Part shown: positions 1 through 8,616 of the stretch, piece by piece
How the letters are laid out: each line of letters opens with the position of its first letter
Numbering within the stretch: the first letter of the stretch is position 1
DNA from: an uncultured Aquimarina sp.
Lineage (GTDB): Bacteria > Bacteroidota > Bacteroidia > Flavobacteriales > Flavobacteriaceae
DNA length: 47,284 nucleotides
Direction of reading: 5' to 3'
NCBI RefSeq assembly: GCF_947492405.1
Contig: NZ_CANLMP010000008.1
Coordinates: 289,435-336,718, forward strand
The notes under the pieces: generated by a model
Told to the model about the DNA's origin: nothing
Databases searched by the model: none
Seen by the model: the letters and a program-made list of their open reading frames with translations, nothing else
Position numbers and translations under genes: made by a program

Positions 1-702
1 GAAACTTGGTTGAATTATAATGATATCGTTTTAAACGATTGGAATATGAAATCCAGAATCAAACCAGGATACCGTATTCTCTTTTCAGGCCCTCCGGGAA
101 CCGGAAAAACACTTACTGCTACTTTGTTAGGAAAATTTACAGGAAAAGATGTGTATCGCATTGATTTATCTATGATTGTATCTAAATATATCGGAGAAAC
201 CGAAAAAAATCTTTCTAAACTATTCGATAAAGCAAAAAATAAATCCTGGATTCTATTTTTTGATGAAGCCGATGCTATTTTTGGAAAACGTACCAATGTA
301 AGAGATGCTCACGATAAGTATGCCAATCAAGAAGTGTCCTACTTATTACAGCGTATTGAAGCACATCCTGGACTGGTGATTTTAGCTTCTAATTTTAAAA
401 ATAATATAGATACTGCATTCACTCGAAGATTTCAGTCGATTATAGAATTCGAAAATCCATCCTATAAAGAAAGGTTATCTCTTTGGAAGAAAAACTTACC
501 CGATAAAATATCATTAGACAGAAGCGTCTCTTTAGAAGAAGTATCAAAAAAGTATGTCTTAACAGGAGCAAATATTATTAATGTAGTACAATATATTTGT
601 CTTAAAACGATTGCTTCTAAACATGAATCAATTCTTCTCGAAACCCTTTTAGAAGGCATTAAAAAAGAATATCTAAAAGAAGGTAAAATGGTAACGATAT
701 AA
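1..702 (+). CDS. AAA+ ATPase, 3' part only (left end outside window)
   Basis: The frame is open from base 1, so this is the C-terminal 233 residues of a longer protein. The TTG at 10 is not a convincing start. The Walker A motif GPPGTGKT lies at about 88-111, the Walker B stretch LFFDEADAIFG at about 253-285, and a sensor/arginine-finger stretch ending in TRRF near 421-432. This is a classic single AAA+ ATPase module. The segments KYIGETEKNL and RDAHDKYANQEV resemble the ATPases encoded in Bacteroidota extracellular contractile injection system (eCIS) loci. That family link is from memory and cannot be tested here, because no sheath, tube or baseplate gene is in view. The next gene is 126 bases away and unrelated, so this may be the last gene of a cluster lying to the left. 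Confidence 0.85.
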   Translation, partial: ETWLNYNDIVLNDWNMKSRIKPGYRILFSGPPGTGKTLTATLLGKFTGKDVYRIDLSMIVSKYIGETEKNLSKLFDKAKNKSWILFFDEADAIFGKRTNVRDAHDKYANQEVSYLLQRIEAHPGLVILASNFKNNIDTAFTRRFQSIIEFENPSYKERLSLWKKNLPDKISLDRSVSLEEVSKKYVLTGANIINVVQYICLKTIASKHESILLETLLEGIKKEYLKEGKMVTI

Positions 703-828
703 ACCGAATTTAAGATGTTATAAACTATTTACCTGTGTTATTAACAATCATATAGATTAACACTAGGAAATCAATATTTTTAAAACGAATCACCTTTCTG
801 GATTTATAAAGTTTAAAAATATTGACAC

Positions 829-1953
829 ATGAATCGATTAACTATTTTGTTTTTTTTGATGATTATTGCAGCTTGTAATACTTCAGAAAAGAATGCTAGT
901 AAGTCAGCAGAACCATCTTTAATCAAAAAGGATAGTTCTAAAGTTATTGTAGAAAAACCCCTAAAATTAACAAAAAACCAAGCCAATACCTTGGCAGAAT
1001 TACCTTTAGCTTGCATCCATACAGAGTATCCAAATAAATTGGGACAAACCATAGGAGGAAAAGAAGATTTGGGAGAACCTAAAATCTTACATCCTGCGTT
1101 TTATGGATGTTTTGATTGGCACTCGGCGGTTCACGGTCATTGGTCATTGGTGAAACTACTAAAGTCTTTTCCAGAACTGGAAAAAGCCACTGAGATAAAA
1201 ACAAAGCTTACCCAAAGTATCTCCAAAGAAAACATAGAAGCAGAAATAGCATATTTTAATGCAAAACACAGTACATCATATGAACGAACCTATGGTTGGG
1301 CGTGGTTATTAAAACTAGCAGAAGAAATCCATACTTGGAAAGATCCAATAGCAATAGATCTGGAGCAAAACTTACAGCCATTGACTGATTTGATAGTGCA
1401 GCGATATATAGATTTTTTACCAAAACTGAAATATCCGATTCGAGTAGGTGAGCATACCAATACAGCATTCGGGTTGTCTTTTGCATTGGATTATGCAAAC
1501 ACTCTGAAAGATGAAAAACTTAAAAATATCATTGACTCTAGAGCAAAAGATTTTTATAGTAAAGATTCGGATTGCCCAATAGGTTGGGAACCTAGTGGAT
1601 ATGATTTCTTATCACCTTGTTTTGAAGAAGTAGATTTAATGCGTAAAGTATTAGATAAAGCTTCTTTTGATACCTGGATTAGTGATTTTATGCCACAACT
1701 TAAGAATCATAATTTTAAGATTGAGCTAGGAGAAGTTTCTGATCGTAGTGATGGAAAGTTGGTGCATCTGGACGGTCTTAATTTTAGCAGAGCATGGGTG
1801 TTGTATGGATTAGCAAGTCAATATCCAGAATATGAACATCTCATCACTGTAGCAAATCAACACGTAAAATATTCATTACCTAATCTGGTAGGGGACAGTT
1901 ATGAGGGAGGTCATTGGCTGGGGTCATTTGCTATTTATGCGCTTGATGATTGA
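829..1953 (+). CDS. DUF2891 family lipoprotein
   Basis: 374 residues starting at ATG 829. The N-terminus has a short hydrophobic stretch followed by IIAAC, a lipobox with Cys16, so the protein is probably a lipoprotein exported across the inner membrane. After a low-complexity linker the body matches DUF2891: the stretches HPAFYGCFDWHSAVHGHW and YGWAWLLKL, and late in the protein a second region with DGLNFSRAW. The family is rich in conserved His, Trp and Asp and looks like an alpha/alpha-barrel fold. No activity has been established for it that I know of. It sits 65 bases upstream of the transporter gene and could share its transcript, but nothing shows a functional link. Confidence 0.8.
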   Translation: MNRLTILFFLMIIAACNTSEKNASKSAEPSLIKKDSSKVIVEKPLKLTKNQANTLAELPLACIHTEYPNKLGQTIGGKEDLGEPKILHPAFYGCFDWHSAVHGHWSLVKLLKSFPELEKATEIKTKLTQSISKENIEAEIAYFNAKHSTSYERTYGWAWLLKLAEEIHTWKDPIAIDLEQNLQPLTDLIVQRYIDFLPKLKYPIRVGEHTNTAFGLSFALDYANTLKDEKLKNIIDSRAKDFYSKDSDCPIGWEPSGYDFLSPCFEEVDLMRKVLDKASFDTWISDFMPQLKNHNFKIELGEVSDRSDGKLVHLDGLNFSRAWVLYGLASQYPEYEHLITVANQHVKYSLPNLVGDSYEGGHWLGSFAIYALDD

Positions 1954-2018
1954 TCTCATTAGATTGATCAATCAGACTTTAAAAGGTTTTGCATACATAA
2001 TAATCAAAAAGTAAACAT

Positions 2019-3239
2019 GTGAAAAAGTGGTTTTCTAACATCGGTCCGGGAACATTAGTAACAGCAGCTTTTATAGGCCCTGGAACCGTTACAGTATGTA
2101 CATTGGCGGGAGTTCAATTTGGATATTCTTTATTGTGGGCGTTAGTGTTATCCATAATTGCGTGTATCGTTTTGCAGGAGATGTCAGCGCGTTTAGGAAT
2201 TATTACTCAAAAAGGTTTGAGTGAAGTAGTAAAATCACAATTCAATAACAAAATAATAAGATGGATACTAATTGCAGTTATTCTTTCAGCTATTTTTATA
2301 GGGAATGCTGCATACGAAGCAGGTAATATTAGTGGAGGTGTATTAGGGTTGTCTACTATTTTAGGATCACCCATGATGAAGATAGGTGCTATCTCTATTA
2401 ATTATATGAGTATCACTATTGGGGTAATAGCCTTTATACTATTGTATATAGGTAATTATAAAGTGTTAGAACGCAGTTTAGTAGTACTCGTATTATTTAT
2501 GAGTATCGCATTTATTATAACCGCAATTGTTACAAAACCGGATCTCTCTCTGTTATTCAAAGGTTTTGTACCTGATCTATCAGCGGATAAAATACTCACA
2601 ATTGTAGGGTTGATAGGTACGACTGTTGTTCCTTATAATTTGTTTCTTCATGCATCCATAGTCAGTGAAAAATGGAAAACTAAGGAAGACCTCCCTGCTG
2701 CCAGAAAAGACACTATTGTAGCAATAGTATTAGGAGGATTGGTCTCCATGGCAATTATAATAGCCGGAGCAGCTATCCAGCAAACAGAAGTGAATAATGC
2801 AGCCGATTTGGCAAAAGGGTTAGAACCAGTTTTTGGATCCATGGCAAAATATGTATTGTCATTGGGATTATTTGCAGCCGGAATTACTTCTGCAATCACC
2901 GCACCTTTGGCTGCAGCTTACGTGGTAAAAGGATGTATGGGATGGCAAGATGGATTGAAAAATAAATCATTCAGGTTCGTATGGATGTTTATACTTTTTT
3001 TGGGTGTTTTGTTTTCTTCTTTAGGAATAAAATCGATTGTAATTATCCGGTTTGCTCAAGTAGCAAATGGGCTTCTTTTGCCTATCATAGCAATCTTCCT
3101 TTTATGGGTAATGAATCAGAAAAATATTTTGGGGAATTTTACTAATTCTTTGAAACAAAATTTACTTGGTTTTATGATTGTGTTTATTACTTGTTTTTTA
3201 GGATTTAGAGGTATATGGAAAGTAATTGAAAATTTGTAA
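2019..3239 (+). CDS. NRAMP-fold transporter of the 5-oxoprolinase operon, metal motifs missing
   Basis: 406 residues with about eleven hydrophobic segments and the overall NRAMP layout. The start is GTG at 2019, because the overlapping ATG at 2017 is followed at once by a stop. In metal-transporting NRAMP proteins helix 1 carries DPGN and helix 6 carries MPH. Here the equivalents read GPGT (residues 20-23) and VPY (residues 204-206, in VVPYNLFLHAS). All three side chains that normally bind the metal are therefore replaced. It lies 27 bases before pxpA. The Bacillus subtilis gene ycsG, an NRAMP relative, sits similarly beside the LamB/YcsF gene ycsF. I infer that it imports an organic substrate, possibly 5-oxoproline, rather than Mn or Fe. 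The family call is firm and the substrate is a guess. Confidence 0.85.
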   Translation: MKKWFSNIGPGTLVTAAFIGPGTVTVCTLAGVQFGYSLLWALVLSIIACIVLQEMSARLGIITQKGLSEVVKSQFNNKIIRWILIAVILSAIFIGNAAYEAGNISGGVLGLSTILGSPMMKIGAISINYMSITIGVIAFILLYIGNYKVLERSLVVLVLFMSIAFIITAIVTKPDLSLLFKGFVPDLSADKILTIVGLIGTTVVPYNLFLHASIVSEKWKTKEDLPAARKDTIVAIVLGGLVSMAIIIAGAAIQQTEVNNAADLAKGLEPVFGSMAKYVLSLGLFAAGITSAITAPLAAAYVVKGCMGWQDGLKNKSFRFVWMFILFLGVLFSSLGIKSIVIIRFAQVANGLLLPIIAIFLLWVMNQKNILGNFTNSLKQNLLGFMIVFITCFLGFRGIWKVIENL

Positions 3240-3266
3240 GAAAAATCTTTATTAAAAGTAGGAATT

Positions 3267-3998
3267 TTGAAAAGAGTAATATTGAATTCTGATGTTGGGG
3301 AAGAGGCTGGTTTTGATGAGCAAATCATGCCATATATATCCTGGTGTAATATTGCGTGTGGAGCACATGCAGGTAATGACCAAGTGATTCAAAAAACAAT
3401 TGATCTTGCATTACGATACCAAGTGAAAATTGGAGCGCATCCTTCATACCCAGATCATGAAAATTTCGGAAGAGTAGTGATGGATATTTCATATCAAGAT
3501 CTTGTTGAAACATTAACAGAGCAAATTCAAAAAGTAAAATACTTTACAGAAAAAAATGGAGGGCAGTTACATCATGTAAAACCTCATGGCGCATTATATA
3601 ACCAAGCTATGAAAAGTAACGAGGTTGCGAGTGCAATTATTAATTCTGTTAAAAATATCGATAGAAGTTTGATTATTATAACATCTAAAGATTCTTTGAT
3701 TTCTTATATTTGTAAGGAAGATATTGAGGTTAGATATGAAGTTTTTGCTGATCGGAATTATAATAATGATTTGACATTGGTTTCGCGTACAGAAGATGAT
3801 GCATTATTAACAGAGCCGAAAAAAGTTTTTGATCATGTGTTTAGAATGATTTCTGATGGAAAAGTAAAAACAATAAAAGGAGAGGAGTTGCCGGTTTTTT
3901 TTGATACGATTTGTGTGCACGGCGATAATCCAAAATCGGTTCAAATTTTAGAACATATATATAAGGAGTTTTTGAAACGAAATTATGTGATCAAATGA
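3267..3998 (+). CDS. pxpA: 5-oxoprolinase subunit A (LamB/YcsF family)
   Basis: 243 residues, a normal length for the family. The opening shows the family signature: LNSDVGEEAGFDEQIMPYIS, then NIACGAHAGND, then GAHPSYPDHENFGR, with HHVKPHGALYN further on. PxpA works with PxpB and PxpC to open 5-oxoproline to glutamate using ATP in the cytoplasm. The start is TTG at 3267, preceded by AGTAGGAA, and no ATG lies at a better position. Its last codon overlaps the pxpB start by four bases (ATGA), so the genes are translationally coupled. With the upstream transporter this makes a four-gene uptake and use unit. Confidence 0.93.
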   Translation: MKRVILNSDVGEEAGFDEQIMPYISWCNIACGAHAGNDQVIQKTIDLALRYQVKIGAHPSYPDHENFGRVVMDISYQDLVETLTEQIQKVKYFTEKNGGQLHHVKPHGALYNQAMKSNEVASAIINSVKNIDRSLIIITSKDSLISYICKEDIEVRYEVFADRNYNNDLTLVSRTEDDALLTEPKKVFDHVFRMISDGKVKTIKGEELPVFFDTICVHGDNPKSVQILEHIYKEFLKRNYVIK

Positions 3999-4729
3999 AA
4001 GATTTAGAAACTAAATTTCAATACAAACACTTTGGTGAGGATGCAATTTTGATTCAAGGACCGCCTATAATTGACGAAATTTTATTAGAATCATTACTTT
4101 TTTATAAAAAATCAATTGAAAAATTTTATGATAAACTAATTGTTGAGGTAATCTTATCATATAACTCGTTATTAATTTACTATACATCTACTATAGAGGA
4201 TATCTATGACGAAATTTTAACACTTAAATCATTGTTTTTTGATGATTTTGATCGTCAGACATTAAAAAGGCGTCTGTGGAAAATCCCAGTTTGTTATTCA
4301 GAATCACTTGCTCCAGAGCTCTCTTCTTTTGCGATTAATAAATCTATGGATATTGATGAGATAGTCTCTTTACATACTACTCCCTTGTATACTGTTTATT
4401 TTATTGGGTTTCTTCCCGGTTTTTTGTATTTAGGTGGGTTAGATAATAAGTTGGTTACTCCCAGGAAATCTACTCCAAGTTTAAAACTAGAAAAAGGATC
4501 AGTTGCTATCGGTGGAAGTCAAACAGGGGTTTATCCAAGTGATAGTCCTGGAGGTTGGCATGTAATAGGAAAAACACCTATTGATTTTTTTGATATAAAT
4601 TTAGAAAAACCTTGCTTCGCTTCTCCTGGAGATAAAATTCAATTTATGTCGATAGAAGAGTATAAATATAACGATATAAGTGAATTAGTAAAAAGAGGAT
4701 GTTTTATGCTAGAAAGTGATGTTTTATGA
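3995..4729 (+). CDS. pxpB: 5-oxoprolinase subunit B (KipI family)
   Basis: 244 residues. The C-terminal cyclophilin-like domain carries the family signature, FIGFLPGFLYLGGLD followed by PRKSTPSLKLEKGSVAIGG and PGGWHVIGKTP. The N-terminal domain is less conserved, as is usual. PxpB and PxpC form the part of the complex that acts on 5-oxoproline together with PxpA. Older annotations call this protein KipI, an inhibitor of the kinase KinA of Bacillus. No such kinase is expected here, so the enzymatic role is preferred. The gene overlaps both neighbours by four bases. Confidence 0.92.
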   Translation: MKDLETKFQYKHFGEDAILIQGPPIIDEILLESLLFYKKSIEKFYDKLIVEVILSYNSLLIYYTSTIEDIYDEILTLKSLFFDDFDRQTLKRRLWKIPVCYSESLAPELSSFAINKSMDIDEIVSLHTTPLYTVYFIGFLPGFLYLGGLDNKLVTPRKSTPSLKLEKGSVAIGGSQTGVYPSDSPGGWHVIGKTPIDFFDINLEKPCFASPGDKIQFMSIEEYKYNDISELVKRGCFMLESDVL

Positions 4730-5595
4730 TTGATGGCTTAGAAATAATTTCTTCTGGTTTGTATACTACTATTCAAGATAATGGTCGTTTTGGTTTTTCT
4801 AAATTCGGAGTTCCTAAAAGTGGTGCTATGGATTTACAGTCTTTTTTTTTAGCGAATGCAATTTTGAATAATGATAAAAATTGTGCGGTTATAGAATGGA
4901 CTATCATACCTCCGGTTTTAAAATTTCATAAGAGTACAGTTGTTACAATTACAGGCGCTGTTTGTATGCCATATTTAAATGATATGAAACAAAAAATGAA
5001 CTGTCAGTTACAAGTTCATGAAGGAGATATTTTAAGGCTTAAAAATGTTACAAAAGGGGTGTATGGTTTTGTAGGAATTAAATTCGGATTTCAATCGGAA
5101 GAAGTTTTTAATAGTAGATCTCAATACAAAATGATTACTACTTCATCAATACTTCAAAAAAGTGATGTTGTTTCTTATAAAAAGTTTGTCGATTTTTCGG
5201 CATCTAATTCATCTATTCATATACCTGTTTTTTGGTGTGAATCTAACTTGATCCCTGTTTTCAAAGGACCAGATTTTGATCTCTTGTCATCATCACAAAA
5301 AGTTGATTTATTACACATGGATTTTACAATTTCTAAAGATAGAAATCGCATGGCTATTCCTTTATATGAATTGTTAGAAAATGACTTGGATTCCATGTTA
5401 ACTTCTCCAGTGTTACCGGGTACAGTTCAATTGACTCCATCTGGTAAATTGATAGTTTTGATGAGAGATTGTCAAACTACTGGAGGATACCTACGAGTAT
5501 TGCAATTAGCTAATGATGCTATTAATAGAATAGCTCAAAAAAGAATGGGTGAAAGGATAAGTTTTAAACTTCAATCTTATCGGGACATTATATAA
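4726..5595 (+). CDS. pxpC: 5-oxoprolinase subunit C (KipA/biotin-dependent carboxyltransferase-like)
   Basis: 289 residues. Typical opening GLYTTIQDNGRFGFSKFGVP followed by SGAMD, which is the signature of the family often named biotin-dependent carboxyltransferase or KipA. Near the C-terminus, TPSGKLIVLMRDCQTTGGY matches the conserved QTTGGY motif. It is slightly shorter than many homologues (about 290-330 residues) but looks complete. It starts inside the end of pxpB with an ATGA overlap and closes the operon. No clear intrinsic terminator follows in the 211 bases before the next gene. Confidence 0.92.
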   Translation: MIDGLEIISSGLYTTIQDNGRFGFSKFGVPKSGAMDLQSFFLANAILNNDKNCAVIEWTIIPPVLKFHKSTVVTITGAVCMPYLNDMKQKMNCQLQVHEGDILRLKNVTKGVYGFVGIKFGFQSEEVFNSRSQYKMITTSSILQKSDVVSYKKFVDFSASNSSIHIPVFWCESNLIPVFKGPDFDLLSSSQKVDLLHMDFTISKDRNRMAIPLYELLENDLDSMLTSPVLPGTVQLTPSGKLIVLMRDCQTTGGYLRVLQLANDAINRIAQKRMGERISFKLQSYRDII

Positions 5596-5806
5596 AATTC
5601 ATAGTTACCAATTTGATATGGCAGTTTTAATATTGTAAATTTCGGATCTATAATTCATTTACTGTTGAATGTAAAAAAAAGATTCAAGGATACCAATAGG
5701 AGAGCTCTTAGTGTTTTCCCTAAAGTCTATTAAAACTAAGGAAAATATACAATATTCTCGTACTATTTAATCTTTGTGATTACTATGATAATATAAATAA
5801 GTAAAT

Positions 5807-6823
5807 ATGCCTCTAATATTTTCTCAAGAATTAGATTTTCCTACTAATAGAGTACTTGACTGGTTATCTTTTTATAATGCAGATTATCGAAAATATACAG
5901 GATTAAATTTAAAGGATGATTTCTCATTTAGTGATAAAAAAATCACGATATCTCTAGGAGGAATAAATAATGAAAATTCCATAAAGATAAAAGATAAGAA
6001 TCTTGATAATGTCAACCCCTTTCCTGTCTGGTTTCGGAGACCAAATATAGTATCAAATCCTTTTATTGCTGATTTTGAATATGAAAACACTTATCCGGAA
6101 AATCTTTTCAATTATGCATTGAAACAAAGAAACACAGTCTTTTGGAATTACTTAGGATATAAATTGGAGTCAGATAATCATTTGGGCTCTTTTAAAACTA
6201 TTTCTCTAAATAAACCTATTGTCCTTGAGTTGGCCCAGAAATTTGGACTTACAATTCCTAGTACTTTAATAACGAATTCCAAAGATGATTTAACGCTTTT
6301 TTTTGAAACCAATAATAAAAGAATTATAACCAAATCTATTGAAGAAATTATTCCAGATTATAAGCATTATATTAACAATGAAGAATATTTTTATTTCTAT
6401 CAAATCACTAATTTACTCGAGAGTTTGGATAATACTCCAAGTAAATTTGCACCTTCTCTATTTCAAGAATATATAGACAAGAAATACGAAATTAGAACTG
6501 TTTTTGTTGATGGAAAATGCTACTCTGCATGCATATTTACTCAAATTAACGAAGATACTAAAGTTGATATGAGAAATAGAAAGGCAAATCATTTTACAAG
6601 GTATATGCCTTATAAACTAGATTCTGAGATTGAAGTTGGTGTTTTAAAACTAATGAATCATTTAGAATTAAATTTTGGAGTTATTGATTTTATAAAATCA
6701 ATAAATAATAAATATTATTTCTTAGAAATTAACCCTGTAGGACAATATGGCGATGTGTCATTATATTGTAACTATGGATTACATAAGAAAATCGCAGAAT
6801 TTTTAATTAAAAATGAAGACTAA
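5807..6823 (+). CDS. ATP-grasp RiPP maturase, grasp-with-spasm (GwsG-like)
   Basis: 338 residues with the architecture of graspetide (omega-ester/amide peptide) ligases. An N-terminal pre-ATP-grasp region contains PFPVWFRRP. The ATP-grasp core follows, with FQEYIDKKYEIRTVFVDGKC and the metal/ATP-binding end FGVIDFI...YYFLEINPVGQYG. Such enzymes phosphorylate Asp/Glu side chains of a precursor peptide and close them onto Thr/Ser or Lys. The identification as the grasp-with-spasm subtype rests on the SPASM-domain partner two genes downstream and on the precursor at 8091. The 65-residue gene that follows starts 11 bases before this one ends. The enzyme is probably cytoplasmic and is the first gene of the cluster. 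Confidence 0.85.
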   Translation: MPLIFSQELDFPTNRVLDWLSFYNADYRKYTGLNLKDDFSFSDKKITISLGGINNENSIKIKDKNLDNVNPFPVWFRRPNIVSNPFIADFEYENTYPENLFNYALKQRNTVFWNYLGYKLESDNHLGSFKTISLNKPIVLELAQKFGLTIPSTLITNSKDDLTLFFETNNKRIITKSIEEIIPDYKHYINNEEYFYFYQITNLLESLDNTPSKFAPSLFQEYIDKKYEIRTVFVDGKCYSACIFTQINEDTKVDMRNRKANHFTRYMPYKLDSEIEVGVLKLMNHLELNFGVIDFIKSINNKYYFLEINPVGQYGDVSLYCNYGLHKKIAEFLIKNED

Positions 6824-7010
6824 AAATAATACCCATAAGGTAAATATTTCTGAAAGTGAAATAATTTCTTTTGACTTATACTATATAACAAGTGTTAAAA
6901 AGAAAGAAATACCCAGAGAAGAGCTTAAAGTAGAAATGGATAGGTATTACGGTAAAGGTATGATCGGAGATTTTTACAAAAATAATTCGAATATATTCCA
7001 TGATAAATAA
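6813..7010 (+). CDS. 65-residue unknown protein inside the RiPP operon
   Basis: I do not recognise this protein. It is charged, without a signal peptide or membrane segment, and contains many Lys and Glu residues and a SESEIISFDLYYI stretch. It overlaps the ATP-grasp gene by 11 bases at its start and the SPASM gene by 11 bases at its end. Overlap on both sides argues that it is genuinely translated and works with them. It could be a leader-recognition or scaffold protein, or a second precursor-like peptide. It has no Cys, which sets it apart from the precursor at 8091. These functional options are inference only. Confidence 0.6.
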   Translation: MKTKNNTHKVNISESEIISFDLYYITSVKKKEIPREELKVEMDRYYGKGMIGDFYKNNSNIFHDK

Positions 7011-8013
7011 TAAAGATCATTTTCTTTTATTTACTACTTGTGTCCCCGTAAAGGGGCATGAAAGTAGTTTGATAATGGATTTAGATAAAGGTGAGTATTT
7101 AGAAATTCCAAACGAATTATATGATATTTTGGTTGCAGATCATTTTACCTATGACATAGGGGGAATAAAGGGTTTGTTTAATAATGAATTTGATAGAGGA
7201 ATTGATCAATATTTTCAGTTTTTAGTTGATAATCATTATGGTTTTTATACATCAAATCCATCGCCTTTTCAAAAATTACCCATGCATTTTGATTCTCCAC
7301 ATAAGATAATATCTTCCGTTGTGGCTATAAATAAAGAGTCAAAATATGATGTGAGAAAAGTTTTTCAACAATTAGATAAATTGGACTGTCAGTTATTGCA
7401 AATTCGTATTTATGATAATATAGAGATGTCTCGAATCATAAATGCACTAAAAGTATTAAAGAAAAGTTCAATTAGAATTATTGAATTATACGTGCCAGCC
7501 TTTTTAAATTTAAGTGACGAAGTTTTAAAAAATATAATAGTTGACTTTTCTAGGGTTTCAATAACTGTTTATGGAGCACAAGAAAGTAAGAAAGATAATT
7601 TAGTAGAAGGCTCATCTCGGATAATTAGATATACGGATCAAAAACTTTTGAATAATTCAAAAGAGGTATATTCTACGGATCTCTTTATAGTGTCACACGA
7701 AATGTTTTTAGAAGCTGTAAATTATAACTCTGGATTATATAGAAAAGTGTGTATAGACTATAAGGGGAATATAAAAAACTATCTGTCCCATGAAACTGTT
7801 TATGGAAATATAGAAGGTGATTTGATTGCTGAAATTATTCAAAAAGAAGAATTTAAGGAGAAGTATTATTTGAAAAACGATCTAATCGAAAAATGTAAAG
7901 ATTGTCAATTTCGATATATGTGTTTAAGTAATTCTGAAATTGAGAAAAAAGGTGAAAATTATCATAAATTAGACACGTGTAACTACAATCCGTATAAAAA
8001 TGCTTGGGAGTAA
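7000..8013 (+). CDS. SPASM-domain RiPP maturase without radical SAM motif (GwsS-like)
   Basis: 337 residues. The C-terminus has a SPASM-type cysteine cluster at residues 299, 302, 308 and 327 (CKDCQFRYMC then TCNYNP), plus an earlier Cys in KVCIDYKGNIK. SPASM domains bind auxiliary iron-sulfur clusters. The N-terminal two thirds lack the CxxxCxxC motif needed for a radical SAM cluster, as in the grasp-with-spasm family. The N-terminal region opens with LFTTCVPVKGHESSLIMDL and may be a precursor-binding domain. Translation is coupled to the preceding 65-residue gene through an 11-base overlap. Its exact chemical role is not known. It is assigned to the same pathway as the ATP-grasp enzyme. Confidence 0.82.
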   Translation: MINNKDHFLLFTTCVPVKGHESSLIMDLDKGEYLEIPNELYDILVADHFTYDIGGIKGLFNNEFDRGIDQYFQFLVDNHYGFYTSNPSPFQKLPMHFDSPHKIISSVVAINKESKYDVRKVFQQLDKLDCQLLQIRIYDNIEMSRIINALKVLKKSSIRIIELYVPAFLNLSDEVLKNIIVDFSRVSITVYGAQESKKDNLVEGSSRIIRYTDQKLLNNSKEVYSTDLFIVSHEMFLEAVNYNSGLYRKVCIDYKGNIKNYLSHETVYGNIEGDLIAEIIQKEEFKEKYYLKNDLIEKCKDCQFRYMCLSNSEIEKKGENYHKLDTCNYNPYKNAWE

Positions 8014-8090
8014 TTCGTTGATATTTAACTTAAAATTAAGACTTAACAAATAGTTGTTCTTTATTTTAGTGAGAACCTAAAATTAATATT

Positions 8091-8264
8091 ATGAAAAAAA
8101 GGAAATTAGATTCTTTGTCGCTAAAGTTTGAGAAGCAACAAATTAGCAAATTAACAAATATAAAAGGTAAGTCAATAGATTATGCTTGCGCACATGGTGT
8201 TATTGGTGGAGATCGAGGAGGAGCATCCAATGGCTGTTCATGGTTTACAAATTGTACTGAATGA
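8091..8264 (+). CDS. RiPP precursor peptide, candidate graspetide substrate
   Basis: 57 residues, ATG 8091 to TGA 8262-8264, located 77 bases after the SPASM gene. The first ~25 residues are Lys-rich with the motif LDSLSLKFEKQQISKL, resembling the leader shared by many Bacteroidota RiPP precursors (K-L-x-L-x-K-x-x-I-x-x-L). The C-terminal part is Gly-rich with Cys33, Cys49 and Cys55. It ends in CSWFTNCTE, offering Asp41 and Glu57 as acid partners and several Ser/Thr as hydroxyl partners for ester links. Position, size and leader fit the substrate of the two maturases upstream. The A+T-rich gap before it could hold its own promoter. There is no transporter or protease gene in the cluster. Confidence 0.75.
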   Translation: MKKRKLDSLSLKFEKQQISKLTNIKGKSIDYACAHGVIGGDRGGASNGCSWFTNCTE

Positions 8265-8462
8265 TAGATGTAATTTTAATCTAACTAATTTTCAAAACTC
8301 TCCTTGAAAGTTAAGAAAAAGCTCTAAAAACTCAGATTTTATTTGACTAAAAAATAAATCTTCTTCTATAGAATATATAGAAAGCTTTGTTTGGTAAATT
8401 ATTCATTGATAATCCAATTTTGAAAATTCTTATTTTTTATTAATAAGAAAATTATATGTTTT

Positions 8463-8498
8463 AAAAAAAAATTCTTCTCTCTTGGAAGAATTTTTTTT
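8463..8498 (+). terminator. Intrinsic terminator of the RiPP cluster
   Basis: A 14-base stem (eight A, then ATTCTTC-type sequence ending at 8476) pairs with GAAGAATTTTTTTT (8485-8498) around a seven-base loop. The T-rich 3' arm makes it a terminator for plus-strand transcripts, and the A-rich 5' arm makes it nearly symmetrical. It ends the transcript that includes the precursor at 8091. Confidence 0.75.
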
Positions 8499-8616
8499 AT
8501 ATACGAGATTTAACTTTTGTAAGATGTAAGAATAAAAACAGTTTTTCATTTTTTAATAGAAATTGTGTTTACTAATCAAGTTTCTAAAATAATATTTATT
8601 TAATTGTATAACAACA

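Noticed and set aside
7000..8013. Radical SAM peptide-modifying enzyme
   Set aside because: The SPASM cysteines are present but the CxxxCxxC motif is not, so radical SAM chemistry is not supported.
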